A stretch of DNA of 64,000 nt from Chrysoporthe austroafricana (GCA_001051155.2 JYIP02000006.1:3658001-3722000); one strand, 5' to 3'; counted from the stretch's first letter, positions 11,538 to 23,808 are shown. The notes: generated from the letters alone by a model not told the origin. A program made the numbers and translations.

Positions 11538-14500
11538 AATTGTCAGCGACCCGCCCCTGTCTTCTTCTATCGGCTTCTTCGAGAGCTGGTGTGTGTCCTC
11601 CTGCAGGAGGATATCAAGGGGCGCTATCCGACTATGTCTAGGGCGGCCGGGTCTGCGCTGGTGGTATCGAGCCGGACACTTCAAGCTGCAGGTCCTTTAT
11701 ACGCCCTGTCCGCCGTCTTCGGTTGGTGTTGTGACGTGGAGGATGGCGTTGGGAGACGTCGGGTTCGAGAACGAGGTGTCGACCTTGCGAGCTGGACCAA
11801 CGATGGAATGCTGGCTACTGCAGCGAGTAATCAAACCTGGGTCTGATGTCGGTCCAGCTGTCCCGTCCAGACAGAGAGAAAATGACAGGCCCGAAATCAC
11901 AGGGTGCGGAAAGTCATAGCAGACTCAGGCAGCAAGAACCAGAATACAGCGCGACGGATTGCCCGTCTCAGACTATCGTAAGACGAGTCAGGGGTGATTC
12001 CGTCTGCTCGCGGATTTTTTTTCCCCAAACCGAGGTGTCTGGGTAGTCCCTACGCGGGCCTCCAGTATTGGCCGTGCGACAAATGGCTCGTTAGTGGTGG
12101 TGGCAAAAGAGCCTAATGGGCCGGCGAGACGAAAGGGCAAAATCAGACGAGGCCAGGCCGGACCCGGTGGAAGAATGCGTCGGTCTTGTGAGAAGATTAG
12201 GATCTGAGTCCGAGCGGGAAGATCGTACTCAAGGCAACAGGAGCAATGGTCAGCAGGTCGGACGGGCGGGCGAGCAAAAGAACGGCATCCAGAGAGACAA
12301 CAAGTTGTTTTGGATGTGGGTAACGAGACTGGTGGCCCAGCAACTGAGTGCTCGCGTGGGTCCCCGTACGTATCACCTGGTACTCAGTAAGTAGGACCCT
12401 GGCCGGTCTGGAGCAGGAATCCCCTTGGCTTTGTTGGATGAGGTAATCTGCAGCAAGTATGGCGGTGTGTAAGAGGAAGGTAACAGGCGACGGTACGATG
12501 CTGTCGTGTCGACGGCCCTTTTGGAAGTGTTTTGTCCTCGCTGCTACGGAGTAGATTCCGGCGAGACCGCAGCGGGGATGGAATGTTTTATGCTCCTCGC
12601 TCTCGGCGGCGGTGTCTCAGAGGGCCTGCGCTGCCCGTCCGGGCTGATAAATACTGCTGGATCCTCGTGAGGATATCCAGAGGAGCAACGTCGTTCGCTC
12701 AGTCAGCAGCTGCAGAGACGACCATGACGCAGCTGACAGGCCGTCGAGGGACGGGGGCAGATCCCGCTCTGGCGCGTTCGGCAGGAAGACGACCCTCTCC
12801 AGGAGTTAGCACGACGGCAAGACAAATAGCATTCGTCAAAAGGCGCAGCGATTGTCGGTCGGTGCTTCTGGTCCTGTCCAGAGAGAACAGCCCACGTCAG
12901 TCAGCGCCGAAGTCGAATCATCCGTCGCGCTCGGTATACTCCAACTGCAGGTCGGCCGGTTCTGTATCCTCTCCTGATGGACAGCCGATCGATTTCTGCT
13001 CGAAAAGGCCCCCTGCAGGATGGCACGATGGGACCTCTCGCGCTGCAAGATACCTCGTCCGCTGCGGGGAACAGGACACAGCTCCGACCGCAATTCCAGC
13101 GGCCATTCATAGTTGTGCTAGCTAGCAGTAGTAAGTGATATGGCATAGAGAGCTGGCAGAGGCACTCGGCGGGCGAGGCCTAACACAAAGTACGTATCCT
13201 CGGCCGGCGCAGCCGCGGAGGATCCAGTGCTCTAAGATAGCGACTAGCATTCTCTTGTAACCTGGCTGATATACCCTCCTTTCTGCCTCCTTGTTTGACA
13301 AAGGTGCCGCGGGCTGCTGCTCGCGTCATGTCAGGCGCGTCGACGACGAAACAGATGCTGGGGAACCCAGGCCTGTACACGCCTAGGCTAGAGCCTCTCC
13401 GCTGCGTACTTCGGTACAGCCCAACTCACTTCACAGCCCGAATAGGGCGACATCGCTCACCATGCAAGCAAGGACCGGTCTGGACACCGGCAGCCCGAAC
13501 AGCAGAGGTGCAGCATTGCAGACCCCGAGAGCATTCTTCTGCCTTGTTGGACTGCTGCGTGGCTGCAGCGGTCCCTCAGGACCCGGGCGCTCTGTATCGA
13601 GCAGCCGCAGCATGGCAGTTGAAGCGGGCGGGGGGGCGCAGCTTGAGGCCCAGCGCGCCCTGCCGTGAGGGTTCGTACACATGCCGCACGCAGCTGTAGG
13701 GCCGGCCTCAATGCGGCTTGCGCATCGAGATGGCGACGGGGATGGTGTACCAGTTGGGCGACAAAGGGTGCCATCCAAGACAGAGAGGCTAGCACCGTAT
13801 GGCATCAACAGCACATGGCTATAGGCAGCAGGGCATCTTCGCCTCTCGAGGCCCTCCCTGCCTGGCGGTGCGACCGCGCTCGCGACCGCATTGGCCCAGC
13901 CCCAACCACTCACGCGGTGTGCTGGATGGGATCGCGAAAAGAATTCCACACCAATCCTCATTCCCTTCGGGCATTTATCACACCACCATGGGGTTTGCCC
14001 TCCAACGTGTAGCGCTCCGTTATCACGTACAAGGTTGTGAACACACCCCCGTGGCCTTCGATCATCTGCGGCCCCTCGTGACGGCCGACAGAACGCAGGT
14101 ACTGGTCCCGTCTTACGACAGGTCAAGCACATTCCGAGTCAGCCATCCACACCGCGCCATCGGCTCCCCCACGGCTGCGAATGAGGCCCCGCGTGCCTAA
14201 CGCAGGGTGCAGGCGTGGTGGATGTGATGAGGCTTATAAGCGGCTCAAAACACACAAGAGTGTGCGAGGTGAGCTCGGCCTCGCAGCCGCCTGGTCTGGC
14301 GAGGGTAGTAGTTGGAGCCTCGCGGGCCAACAAGTGCATTTGCTGAAGCCGTTGGGGGCCAGATTATTTGACGTCGTCGGTAGACTTCGACTAAGCCATC
14401 ACAACAACCCCCGTCCCCTCTTCCCCTCCTGCCTCCCCCTCCGGGTGTCGTTGATCACTCGGCAGTCCACGGGGGTCTGACCGAAAAAATTGGCAATGGG

Positions 14501-15380
14501 ACAATAGACCGGCGTCTTGAGCGGCTACGACGCTCTAGATCGAGAAGCCTAGGAAGCCCGGTCCATGCTACGAAAAAGCATTCCCAGTTATCGCCAGCGT
14601 TCATCCCGGTTGATACGCTGTCGAGTCGAGGCCGTCCCGGGACATCCACCCTCGCAACCATGGTCGCGGAAGCGTCAACCGGCTGGGACCTGAGGGCCCC
14701 TCCAACCTGATTCGTCGCTTGTGGGCCCGGCCGCGAGACGATCTGATCTAGCGAGCTGCCAAGTGTGCGTGGGGAGCCGGGGCTCGTGCCAGCCAAGGGC
14801 TGACAGGCCTTCGAGAAGGCATGCTGATCACGATCTCTCGCGCCAGGGAGTCGGGGTCATTGCACGATCCCCGTTCGTGCCTCTCGCGTGAATCATGCGG
14901 TGCGTCGTCCCGCCAGTCCTGCCAGTCCTGCGCTGGGCCGAACGAAGGGCCGCAGCTGCGTTGTTGGCACGAGTGAGCCGCGCCGCCGGGGCGGGAGAGA
15001 TAATGCAGTGTCCAGGAGAAGGGAGCATAGGAATGGCCTGCGGGCGCAGACGGCCCCTCCCCAGTATTACCCCGCCAAGTGAGGTGAGATCTCGTCCAGT
15101 TACCCCTCGATCTCGAACCGCAGGTGGGGTCTGATAAGGCAGGGAGCTCTTCGCTAACACTTGGCCAGCCAGAGCACCGCGGCGCCGTGTTACGAGCCCG
15201 CTCCAGATTTCCCTTGGCTGCGCCGGCATCAAACGTCTCATCCTCCCCATCCGGTGACCGTCCTCCAGGCCAAGAGCCCTCAACCTCGAACGCCTAGCGC
15301 GCGATGAAAGGCAGCATGTGATGCTGCCTGCTTGCGAACACAGGTGGCAGATGCAACGGTGACCACTGCCGGGCAGTTGG

Positions 15381-15472
15381 CCAGCTAGCCAGCCAGCCAG
15401 CCCGCCAGCCAGCCCGCCAGCCAGCCCGCCAGCCAGCCCGCCAGCCAGCCCGCCAGCCAGTCAGCCCGGCCA
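15381..15472. repeat. 12-bp minisatellite (CCCGCCAGCCAG)
   Basis: Five perfect 12-bp units at 15401-15460, flanked by degenerate CCAG/CCAGCC units on both sides. The minus strand would read repeated Gly-Trp-Arg-Ala, but no gene surrounds it, so the frame is incidental. Likely polymorphic between strains. Confidence 0.85.
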
Positions 15473-17639
15473 GCTCGGTCACAGCCCTATCCGCATGTCT
15501 GTTCCCGTAGGGAGAGACGTCAGCACCCAATGCTCGACGCTCCCCCTCGGGAGAACCTCAGCAGTCTGCGGTGTGACATGCGCCGGGCGTACGGCGAGTT
15601 GGTTGTAAGACACGGCCCGCGCAGTCAGTCTACGTTATTCCTCACCGGGTCTGCGCAAGTATGAGACATACAGGTGCTTTCTGGCGGTGAGCGCTCGTAA
15701 TCAGCCAGCGGCTGCTGAGCCAAGCCCCTCTTGCGCCGTTTAGGCCCCCTCATCGTCATTGCTCTTCCCCCGGCGAGGATGCGCGAGGATGAGCGAGGAT
15801 GAAGTAATCAGAGACAAAAGCCTGCGGATAATCCGCCCGTATTCACCCAGAGCATGTCGTCTGATGTAAGCCGCGCGGAGCACTCGGTAGGTAACACAAC
15901 CGGCTCGTCAGACAGCCGCCGGAGGCGAAGCCGACGTAGTCTTGCTCCCTCCCCCTTCTGCTGCCTATCTCACGGGGCCAGTCTATTCTTGTCGCCACAG
16001 CCCCATCACCGACGGGCCTCACGCAAGCGCGGAGGCGTGCCTCGTCACCCGCCGTGGGGGAGGAGGTAGCATCATTGCTTCATGTGCCACGGTAAAATGG
16101 CGCACCCGGCGGGGGGGAGCGGCTGTCGGTCGTGCAGCCGAGGTTCAGCCATGCCACGAACGGACTCACCTGCATCTTCGTGCCTCCCAGGGCGCGCCTC
16201 CATTGGCCGCCCCCAGACCTACAAGCGCTTTCGTCGCGTGGTACGTTTTACCCGCTCTGCTCGTGTGTAGCAGCGGACCACACCCGAGCACACCGCGGCT
16301 CGACTACTATGGCGCTCCCTGCCCACGCCTGCTTAGTCGGCGTCCAGGCACCCCCAGGCACCCAAAGGGCAGGTGACGCCGTGGCGGGACACACACACGG
16401 GATGGATCTGGCGATGGCACCAGCAGGCTCCCGTACGATCCCGCCCAGGTCTGGCAACTTGACCCGGAGGACGGTCATCTGTGGCTGTTCACACGGCGTC
16501 CAGGCTGACGTCAGGTGATGCATCAATATTTGGTCCCGTCTTCCGCACGCCAGCGCCCCGGGCAGGGCTAGAGGGAACGGCATAACCCGCCCTGGCGACC
16601 GGCACGTACGAGCGACCCGTCCTGCGGCCCGCACCACGATACCCCCTTCCAGGATGTCGTTGACAATACTAGCCTCGTATCCTGTTGAGCAGGCGCCCTG
16701 CCTGCGTCTGGCGATGGTAATGATGACGGCTCCTCGGCGTGCGTGTGCGTACAAAAGTCGTACGAGCAACACGGCAATCTGTAGTCAGCCAGCTGAGCTC
16801 TTTTGCCTTCTAATACGAGGCCGTAGGCTTGTTGGGAGACATCTGATAGAGCGCCTGCCCGACACCGACGTCGAGATGGGTTTGTTCCTTGGATTCCGAC
16901 GAACGAAGCTCTCAGCACCGTATCTCTTCGCCACCTACGTAGTTCGACGTCTGTGCTGTGTCCGTTGTCCAGCTGATACAGACAGTCCTAGCCTAGAGCC
17001 AAGCGGCTGAGCTTGCACGGAGCACAAACGGATGGGTGCATGAACTGTCCGTAGAAAAAGTAATACCTGCTGCAGACGTGGCTCAGGTTTCGCGATGATT
17101 CTGAAAAAGGTGTGGCAGGCCTGGGCGACCATCGGCTGTCCTGCCAATTCTCACTTTGATGGCTCCCTCGGACTTTAACCAGTCGCCATCGGGGCAATAT
17201 CGACGCCGGCACCAGATACAAGTCTCTCCTCTTTACGGTTACCGAAATGTGACCTGTATATTGACACAACTCTGCATTCATCGTGAGACCTTCTTTGCTG
17301 CGGCCGTGACGCCACATACCAGACACCATTTCAAGTTCGGCTCGATGAAGGATGAAGATGTGACACTCTCCTCGGGCCCCAACAGACCAGGTCTTCTCCA
17401 AAAACGAGAAGCTCGATATCAAGCTACCAGACTTGTCTGGCATGACGACAATCGTGGCACTGCCGCCCCAAGCCCTTACTCCCGGCGAGGCTCCAGGTTG
17501 GCACTCGTAACTTCCCGTAGACTCGGGAGCTGTAAGAGCTGCTAGACTCATGAATTGGTGAGAGTAGCGAAGACCCGTAAGGTACAGTCTCTTGTGAGGG
17601 GGACTGCGCATCCTAACCTGCCGTCAAGCACATTCGAGA

Positions 17640-18255
17640 CCTCACAGTCTTGTGCGTCCGTACAACGCTTACAAGGTCCTCGGGTCTCGCCTGATCCACG
17701 GGCACTTCATCATCCCTGAGTGCACCATTCTTTCGGGTAAGAACCTCCACAGATGGTTGGGCCAAGGTCACATCTATCCAGGACATCGACGCTGACGAGG
17801 TCCATGGAAACATTCGTTGTGAACAAAGATAGCCTGTACGCATATGAGTACCAGAAAGGGACCACTACCTCAGCTTTTCGAAGACGAAGGCTTTTCTTGT
17901 GGAATTCGTCGCTTACCTGCACGACAACGACCTTTCCGAGCCCCTTGGTCTTCAAATTCCTAGCGAGTGCACTAATTAACCCATGTCAGAGATCGTTGAG
18001 TGATGGGACTGCGATGGTACATACACCGTTTCTCAAGGCATGAAACCCATACAGGGTTATCGGCTGGAAGTTCGAGGTTAAGAATAAGAATCCGCTTGTC
18101 TGCAAGTTAAAAGAAACGCATGCTGCGATGACGGCATGCAATCGCGAAGTCTTTAATGCCGGCAGACTGCTTCACAAGCTCGATAATGTCGATAATCTCA
18201 GGACAGCACTGGTTGAGATAGTGGGCTACTGTGACTTCGCGCAACAAGCAATATG
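17640..18255 (+). pseudogene. Decayed protein-coding relic, family unknown
   Basis: One + frame starting at 17641 reads as protein-like sequence but is broken by stops at 17692, 17830, 17845, 17977 and 18001. Between them lie well-formed stretches such as VTSIQDIDADEVHGN, KTKAFLVEFVAYLHDN and DGTYTVSQGMKPIQGY. At about 18061 the reading shifts by one base and continues as GWKFEVKNKNPLVCK, THAAMTACNREVFNAG and VDNLRTALVEIVGYCDF up to a TGA at 18253. Stops this close together, plus a frameshift, argue for a dead gene and not introns. I do not recognise the parent family. Similar but weaker scraps continue to about 18700 (for example ALAVLMALSVFDPPKN). Confidence 0.55.
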
Positions 18256-18824
18256 AGTCCTTGAATCATAGCCATGAAATTGCCGTGCGGTCACTCGATC
18301 TCTTCTACGTGTTGCCGGCTTAATGCAGAATCCGTCCAGCCAGACTATATTGTACAAGCCAGATCCATTACCATCAATAGGCACCGATTCCGGCTGACTT
18401 GCAAGACGGTGAAGTCTTCCGAAACAGCCAGCCTACTGCCCTTGCAGTCTTGATGGCCCTTTCGGTTTTTGATCCTCCTAAAAATCGCCCAATTGAGCCT
18501 CTCCAGTGAAGGTATTCCAGAACGTACGCTGCCATGTGCAGCAATCCTGGTAGCGCTACCAGCCGCCGCGAAAATGGAGCTATGCGCTGAAAGCCTGAAG
18601 GCAGCCAATAAATGACTCCAGTGGGATTGCGGGTTTTCTCGTCGACCATGGTGTTGCACCCTCCGAAGGCTTTGTGTCGGAGTACCTTGGGGGTAGAAGG
18701 AATTGCGACTATAGAGTCGATGCGATTCTAGATAAGAGCATGACAGCGCTGTATCAGGGCAGGAAGAACTAGACACGGCTCCGTGAGATACTTCTGTCCA
18801 AGGAGATATGGTAGTCTGTGTCAA

Positions 18825-19440
18825 CTATGTGATGTGATTTATACATGGGAGCAAGGAACCTACGCCCATATGGATGGAAAAATTTAAAAGGCTCATCTGC
18901 GATACCAACGATTGAATGATATACCAGGTTATGTCCGTCCCCAGCATCTTGCGACTAATATCTGGTGAGTTTCGAGGCGATGCACAACTGTAGGCATAAA
19001 CTCGAGATACGTTAATATCCGGGATGCGATCCATTTTGTAGACCAGGAGAGGCTCTGCTCCATTGTGGCCCTCGTCACCTATTTGATCCTCAAGGTCTAA
19101 CTGCAGCATGAGCGTCCCAAAGATTTACCTGGCAATCGTGGACGTCTCTGGTCTCAGCTCCAAGGATCTGAGGCGACATAATGCTTGGACCACCCATTCT
19201 TATGCGGCGCCTGCGTACGCCGTATAGCTGCAAACATCCTGCAACTTCACGGGGCGTGGCACTGCTTCCCCCGCAAGTTCGACCTCTAGACTACTGTTAA
19301 ATGTGGTCATGGAGGCGGTCGTCTTGCCAAAGAAGGTGGCAAGCTCGAAGTCCACACCATAGTTATTCGATACAGGCCTGGACTGCGGCCATCTTAAGTG
19401 CGTAATTCTTCGGAATCAACAAGTGAGGCGCAAGTACAGG
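18825..19440 (-). pseudogene. Decayed protein-coding relic on the minus strand
   Basis: Read from 19440 down to 18825 the minus strand gives protein-like blocks in shifting frames: LIPKNYALKMAAVQACIE, then NYGVDFELATFFGKTTASM and VKLQDVCSYTAYAGAA before a stop, then a 94-residue open frame beginning MLQLDLEDQIGDEGHNG with VYKMDRIPDINVSRVYAYS. A possible intron (GTAAAT...CTGCAG) lies just before the last block. No complete frame exists and no family is recognised. It may be a second dead gene or the same insertion as the + strand relic. Confidence 0.35.
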
Positions 19441-20376
19441 AGGGACATGGCTAATAAAAGTGCCGGTGCACCCGCAGCTGCAGCTACAGCTAACTTTTTT
19501 GTCACTGAAATAATAAATTGTGGATAACATTTTCATTCCTTGAGTTAAGTTCGGTAGTCTGCATTGATACTACCATAGTAGTGGCACTGGTACTTTTCCT
19601 TAGCAATACGAAGACTTCTAGTACAACGTCCTCACACCATCTTCACCAAAACAGTATCTGAGCACATTGATTCGATGGTGTCGACATTTGATAGCCAGTC
19701 CTGAGAAGGGAAATATGACGAAAACAAATTCTACAATGTACTCCGTCCGACTTCGGCAATCTTAACAGTATGAAGCGAAGTGATGTCTTCTGCTCTTGAG
19801 ATCTGGCTGGCAGGTCACGAGACTCTCGTGGTACAGGAAAAATATACCTGGGCTCGGATACAACGGTGGAGTTCGTCTGATGTGAAGACATTCCCGGAAT
19901 GCTACCGTCGCTACGCGAAGCAACATCCGGCCATTATCACGTGGCCCAGCTCAACGTGCTACGGATATCGTGCCGATCGAGAGGGAAAAACTCTGTCTGA
20001 GGACGTCAACGCTGTCACATTTGCGTGGAGCTAAGGATGAGCTCGGGCGAAAGTACGTTTCATGGTACACCTCCTACATACCTCCATGTGGGTCTCCCGC
20101 ATTCGCGTGGCGGAATACTGAAACCACGACGACGGGCTGGCATACGGCCCCACTGCTCGCACGGATACTCCATCCGGCATACAGACAATATATGGAGATC
20201 TTTACATACATGCCTGCCTTTGCGGCCCAGCTGAAACTCGCGGATAGAAAACCTGGTGATGGTAGATGTCTAGCACGTTCCCTTGGCACGCAATTTGCCC
20301 CGTGAAAGGATAGCTCTGGCACACATGTGGGCCGCAATTCTGTGTTGATCTCCATGTGTATATCGACAGTGGATAA
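19441..20376. other. Upstream region of the receptor gene
   Basis: Lower-GC sequence without a credible gene. The open frame at about 19780-20034 has no recognisable features. The 3' end is the promoter of the 7TM receptor. Confidence 0.35.
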
Positions 20377-20384
20377 TATAAAAG
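20377..20384 (+). promoter_or_regulatory. TATA box of the receptor gene
   Basis: TATAAAAG lies 116 bp upstream of the receptor ATG in otherwise mixed sequence, a plausible TATA element. Confidence 0.5.
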
Positions 20385-20499
20385 TTTGTGTCCCGGCTCA
20401 CGGGTCTAGCAAATTACTTGGTTCGTTGCAGGTGGAACGGGCTTCCCCAGTGCAATCGATCTGGCGTATCGACACTCACTGATACTTAATTATCTCACA

Positions 20500-21761
20500 A
20501 TGGGGCCGAGCCAAGGATACATTTGGTTTAACCTGTTCGACCCGATAGTTGATCCGCTCGTCCTTCTCGGCAGCTGTCTTTCTTTGTTCTCGACTTTCTG
20601 TGTGCTGCTCACATTCGCCATCTATCGTCGGGAGCAGGGGACGTTCCGCCATGCCCTTGTTTTCAACCTCGCTCTGGCTGAGTTCATTAATTCATTGAAC
20701 GGAACTAGTTCTGGCATCTATTTCGTTATTACCCGGACGCTGACTCCGGGTGTCCTTTGCTCCATTAACGGCTGGGTGTCTCAGGTGTCTGTTCAAGCTG
20801 CTGATTTCTCCATGTTCGCCATAGCAGTCGTAAGTCCTCTCATCTCTAGAAGCTTCGAAATTTAGCCTGACGTTCAATACAGATCACCTTATTGACCGTG
20901 ACTGAGAAGGTCTACATGCCGGCGGTGTCTAGGACTAAGAAAATAATAATCTGTTTATCGATATGGATCGTTCCATTAACGACTGGCTGCATCGCCGTGG
21001 CTATGGGGGTCATGATGCCAGCAGGTGCAAATTGGTGCTGGATCTCAGCATCACGAACAGACCTGCGTTACAGCCTCAATCACGGCTGGCGATTTGCCAT
21101 TATCTTGTCTATCATTGGCATCTACTCCTATGTCTACTACCATACGTCCCGGCGTTTCAAAACCCTCGCCACCGTGACGCAGTCGAGCAACTACAACACC
21201 ATGCCCAGCGTTGCGGGAAGAAACTCCATTCAGAAGTCTCCCCAAGAGATCATCACAGAGGATAGAAATCGAAGTTCAGGAGAATACGAGGAGCGAATAC
21301 TGCGTGGTCAATCGTGGCTCAGACTCTCAAGCTCTTCCATGAATTTTCCTGTCCGTCCCGGATTGGCGGTTTTGAAGGAAGACGTTCTCACGAGGCAAAC
21401 TCCGACAACCAACATAGACGGCTTTGCCAAGTATCCTCTTGAGAAAGCGCCTCTAGAACGGCCGGGGACATCTGCAACCCACACGCCGCCCCACGCAAAG
21501 CGTACTGAGCGGGAGGTCAAGCGTATGCTGTTGATGAATGCATATCCTATCTTGTATGTCATCTTGTGGATACCGGGGTTGGTGAACCGACTGCTTCAGG
21601 CAGCGGGTGACACCCCCTCCAGCAGAGTACTGGACGCTTTGCAAGCTGCCAGCGCCTTCATTGGATTCGCTAATGCGGTGACGTATGGCTTCAACCGTAA
21701 CTTGAGACAGAGAATATCAAATGATATTCGGTGTTGGTGGGCTGGAAGAAGAGGGTGCTGA
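20500..21761 (+). CDS. Git3/cAMP-receptor-like seven-transmembrane GPCR
   Basis: Two exons, 20500-20829 and 20883-21761, give about 402 residues. The 53-bp phase-0 intron has GTAAGT, CTGAC and ACAG and interrupts TM3. Seven hydrophobic segments are visible, with a long hydrophilic third intracellular loop (about 210-325) rich in Ser, Arg and Pro. FRHALVFNLALAEFINSLN in TM2 and CSINGWVSQVSVQAADFS before and in TM3 are typical of fungal Git3/cAMP-receptor-like GPCRs, which sense nutrients or other cues at the plasma membrane and act through G proteins. The C-terminal tail is short and ends in WWAGRRGC. The ligand cannot be told. It converges with the downstream MDR gene, 601 bp away. Confidence 0.87.
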
Positions 21762-22362
21762 GCAAAGCAAAGTTTGAGCTCGATATGATGGGTATACTGT
21801 ACCTATTTAATACATCCCTACTAAAATGTGCGCTCATCTGAATGTCTGCCTATGCTCACTGCATTAAATGGACTTCTTATCTCATTGTCAGGCCGTGAAA
21901 TTTGCCAGCTGGTCCTTACGATTGAACGCATGAACCCGCTACTCTAAGTAATTCTAGCGTGTACTTCCTCAATGTTGTTGTGAAACCGATCCTATCCTAT
22001 CGGCATCCACCAGGCTTCGCCGCACTTTGAGGAAGTACTCCGCTCTGATATTGCTGAACACGTTTAGAGGTAGGAAAACTCATGTTTGAGTCCTGCAACT
22101 ATAAGGGCACCAGGGTTGGAACTTAGAGTGACTGGACTGGACTGAATAGGCGGACAACTTGCATCACGTCCCAGACGGCGAGAAACTCAGGTGTCCTGGT
22201 CGTTGATGTTGCAGCTCGAGTTCCACTAAAAAGGCTCCTAGCACATAAGAACCAAACGTCAAAGCAGGTCCTAACTACTTGAGCACCAAATAGCTTTTCA
22301 GAGCAAGGCCTGAAACCCATGATACAAAGCTTGACATGCTGTCTCCATGGCAGAAAAGCGAC
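21762..22362. other. Shared 3' region of convergent genes
   Basis: Non-coding sequence between the receptor and MDR oxidoreductase stop codons. Nothing beyond probable 3' UTRs is seen. Confidence 0.45.
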
Positions 22363-23436
22363 TCAAACATCAAATAACCGTATCACAACCTTCTCACCCG
22401 AAACACCCTTCTTATTCTTCGCGAGCGCCTCCTCCAAACCGCCCAAGCCACCACTCACCACCACAGGGCGGTTGGGTACAAACTTGCCTTTCGCGATGTA
22501 TCCATCTTCACCACCGAGATGCTTCGCAAGCGGTTCAGTTAAATGCCTGAGGCTAGGCAGGCTGCCAAGTCCCAGGACCTGCTTGACGTCAATTTTTGGT
22601 TCCTTCTGGCCACCCAGATCCTTCGCCTCAGCGTTGACCGCCTGCACCGTGATGACGTGGCTGCTCTCCGTCTTCGTTGCGGCCAGTATCTCCACACCCA
22701 GTATCTGGCTGTCCTTCTCCGAGATGGCATCATACACAAACGCCAGCGGCGTTCCCCCCAGCGCCGCCCTGAAGTCCTCCGGGCTGTTCTGCTTCGCGCG
22801 GTCGAGCACGACGTCCGCGCCCAGCGATCTGAGGAAGTCGATGTGCTTGGCGCTGGAGTTGGTCACGATCCTCTCGAATCCGCTCATCCTGGCAAACTGG
22901 ATGGCGTACTGCCCGACCGACGAGCTCCCGCCCAGGATGACGAGCGCCTTGCCCCTGCCCGCGCTCTCCCCGCCATCCTCCCACGGGGCCGCCAGCCCGT
23001 GGCCCGTGGCCTTGTCGTAAAGCCCCGTGACGACCACCACCGTGGCGAGTGAGATCCCCGCGGCCTGGTCGTCCGAGATCCCCGCCGGCGTCTTGGCGAC
23101 GAGAGCCGCGGGCATCTTGCAGTACTGCTGGAACGTCGAGGAGGCGTAGTTGCCGATGATGCCCTGGAAGAAGACGCGGTCGCCAACGGAGAAGCCCGCG
23201 ACGTCCGGCCCGACGGCGGCGATGGTGCCTGCCGCGTCGGAGCCCAGGACGGCCGGGTAGTCTTTGATGAAGACCCTGTAGTCTCGAATTTTCCAGTCGA
23301 CGGGGTTGATGGCGGTCGCTGTGATCTTGATGGCGACCTCACCTGCGGACAGAGTTGGCAGGGAGCGGTCGGTTATGGTGTGCTGCGCGCCGGGCTCGGG
23401 CACGACAGCCGCTTTGAATTTCTCCGGGACGGCCAT
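22363..23436 (-). CDS. MDR-family alcohol dehydrogenase-like oxidoreductase (CipB-like)
   Basis: Single exon, 357 residues from the ATG at 23436-23434 (MAVPEKFKAAVVPEPG). An in-frame ATG 45 codons upstream would add a non-conserved leader and was rejected. The N-terminal half has the GroES-like fold of medium-chain dehydrogenases (TAINPVDWKIRD, LGSDAAGTIAAVG, FSVGDRVFFQG); the Rossmann half has the dinucleotide motif LGGSSSVGQYAIQFAR. The structural-zinc cysteine cluster is absent, as in the quinone-reductase and enoyl-reductase side of the family. Fungal relatives are often annotated as zinc-binding dehydrogenase CipB. It should use NAD(P)H in the cytosol on an unknown substrate. A trans-enoyl reductase role is possible in principle, but no polyketide synthase is nearby. 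Confidence 0.88.
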   Translation of the reverse strand: MAVPEKFKAAVVPEPGAQHTITDRSLPTLSAGEVAIKITATAINPVDWKIRDYRVFIKDYPAVLGSDAAGTIAAVGPDVAGFSVGDRVFFQGIIGNYASSTFQQYCKMPAALVAKTPAGISDDQAAGISLATVVVVTGLYDKATGHGLAAPWEDGGESAGRGKALVILGGSSSVGQYAIQFARMSGFERIVTNSSAKHIDFLRSLGADVVLDRAKQNSPEDFRAALGGTPLAFVYDAISEKDSQILGVEILAATKTESSHVITVQAVNAEAKDLGGQKEPKIDVKQVLGLGSLPSLRHLTEPLAKHLGGEDGYIAKGKFVPNRPVVVSGGLGGLEEALAKNKKGVSGEKVVIRLFDV

Positions 23437-23808
23437 TGGGTAGTTATTGATGAAGTTCGTTGCAGTGTGATCTGTTGCGTAAAGCCGTCCTAGAGCGTTC
23501 GTTGGTGGTGCGGTTCTGTGTGCGAAGTTGAAATTGTGCCAGAGCTCCGCGTTGTCGTCATGATGTTGCACCTTGACGTCGCGCGGTTCGCACGAACATT
23601 AATAATACTAGTTTGTCTCCACCCTAACTTCCCCTCACGTTTTACAATGGTCCAAACGTGAATGTGCCTACATTCTGACTGTTGGAGCGATTATATGTGG
23701 TGAAAGGACTGAGGAGTTGCATACCATTTAGGAAGCAGTGTCGATGACTTCGCGTGCATGCTCCTATCCAACCTCAGGAAGTGCATACTACCATGGCGTT
23801 CTACTCGC
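23437..23808. other. Spacer between MDR and phosphoesterase genes
   Basis: Contains the MDR promoter and leader and the 3' end of the phosphoesterase gene. No gene is seen. Confidence 0.45.

Larger units (their letters stand above)
10230..17600. other. 7.4-kb GC-rich gene-free region
   Basis: No protein here looks real: the open frames on both strands are Arg/Ser/Pro/Gly-rich, overlap each other and lack domains, as expected for GC-rich non-coding DNA. 10230-12000 probably includes the promoter and leader of the minus-strand J-domain gene; on that strand it is pyrimidine-rich. Short tandem repeats occur at 11513-11537 and 15401-15460. From about 17000 the GC content falls toward the relic segment. 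A non-coding RNA cannot be excluded from sequence alone. Confidence 0.45.

Noticed and set aside
10784..11641. 285-codon + frame and the 265-codon minus frame at 10565-11362
   Set aside because: They overlap on opposite strands, are Arg/Ser/Pro-rich and have no domain; expected of GC-rich non-coding DNA.
13431..14132. 233-codon minus frame
   Set aside because: Low-complexity composition, no domain, overlapping frames on both strands.
16988..17611. 207-codon minus frame
   Set aside because: No domain, no clear start context, and it runs up to the relic on the opposite strand.
22319..23020. 233-codon + frame antisense to the MDR gene
   Set aside because: Mirror of a well-supported minus-strand gene.
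23437..23571. 45-residue N-terminal extension of the MDR protein
   Set aside because: The family begins at MAVPEKFKAAVV; the extension is not protein-like and probably leader sequence.
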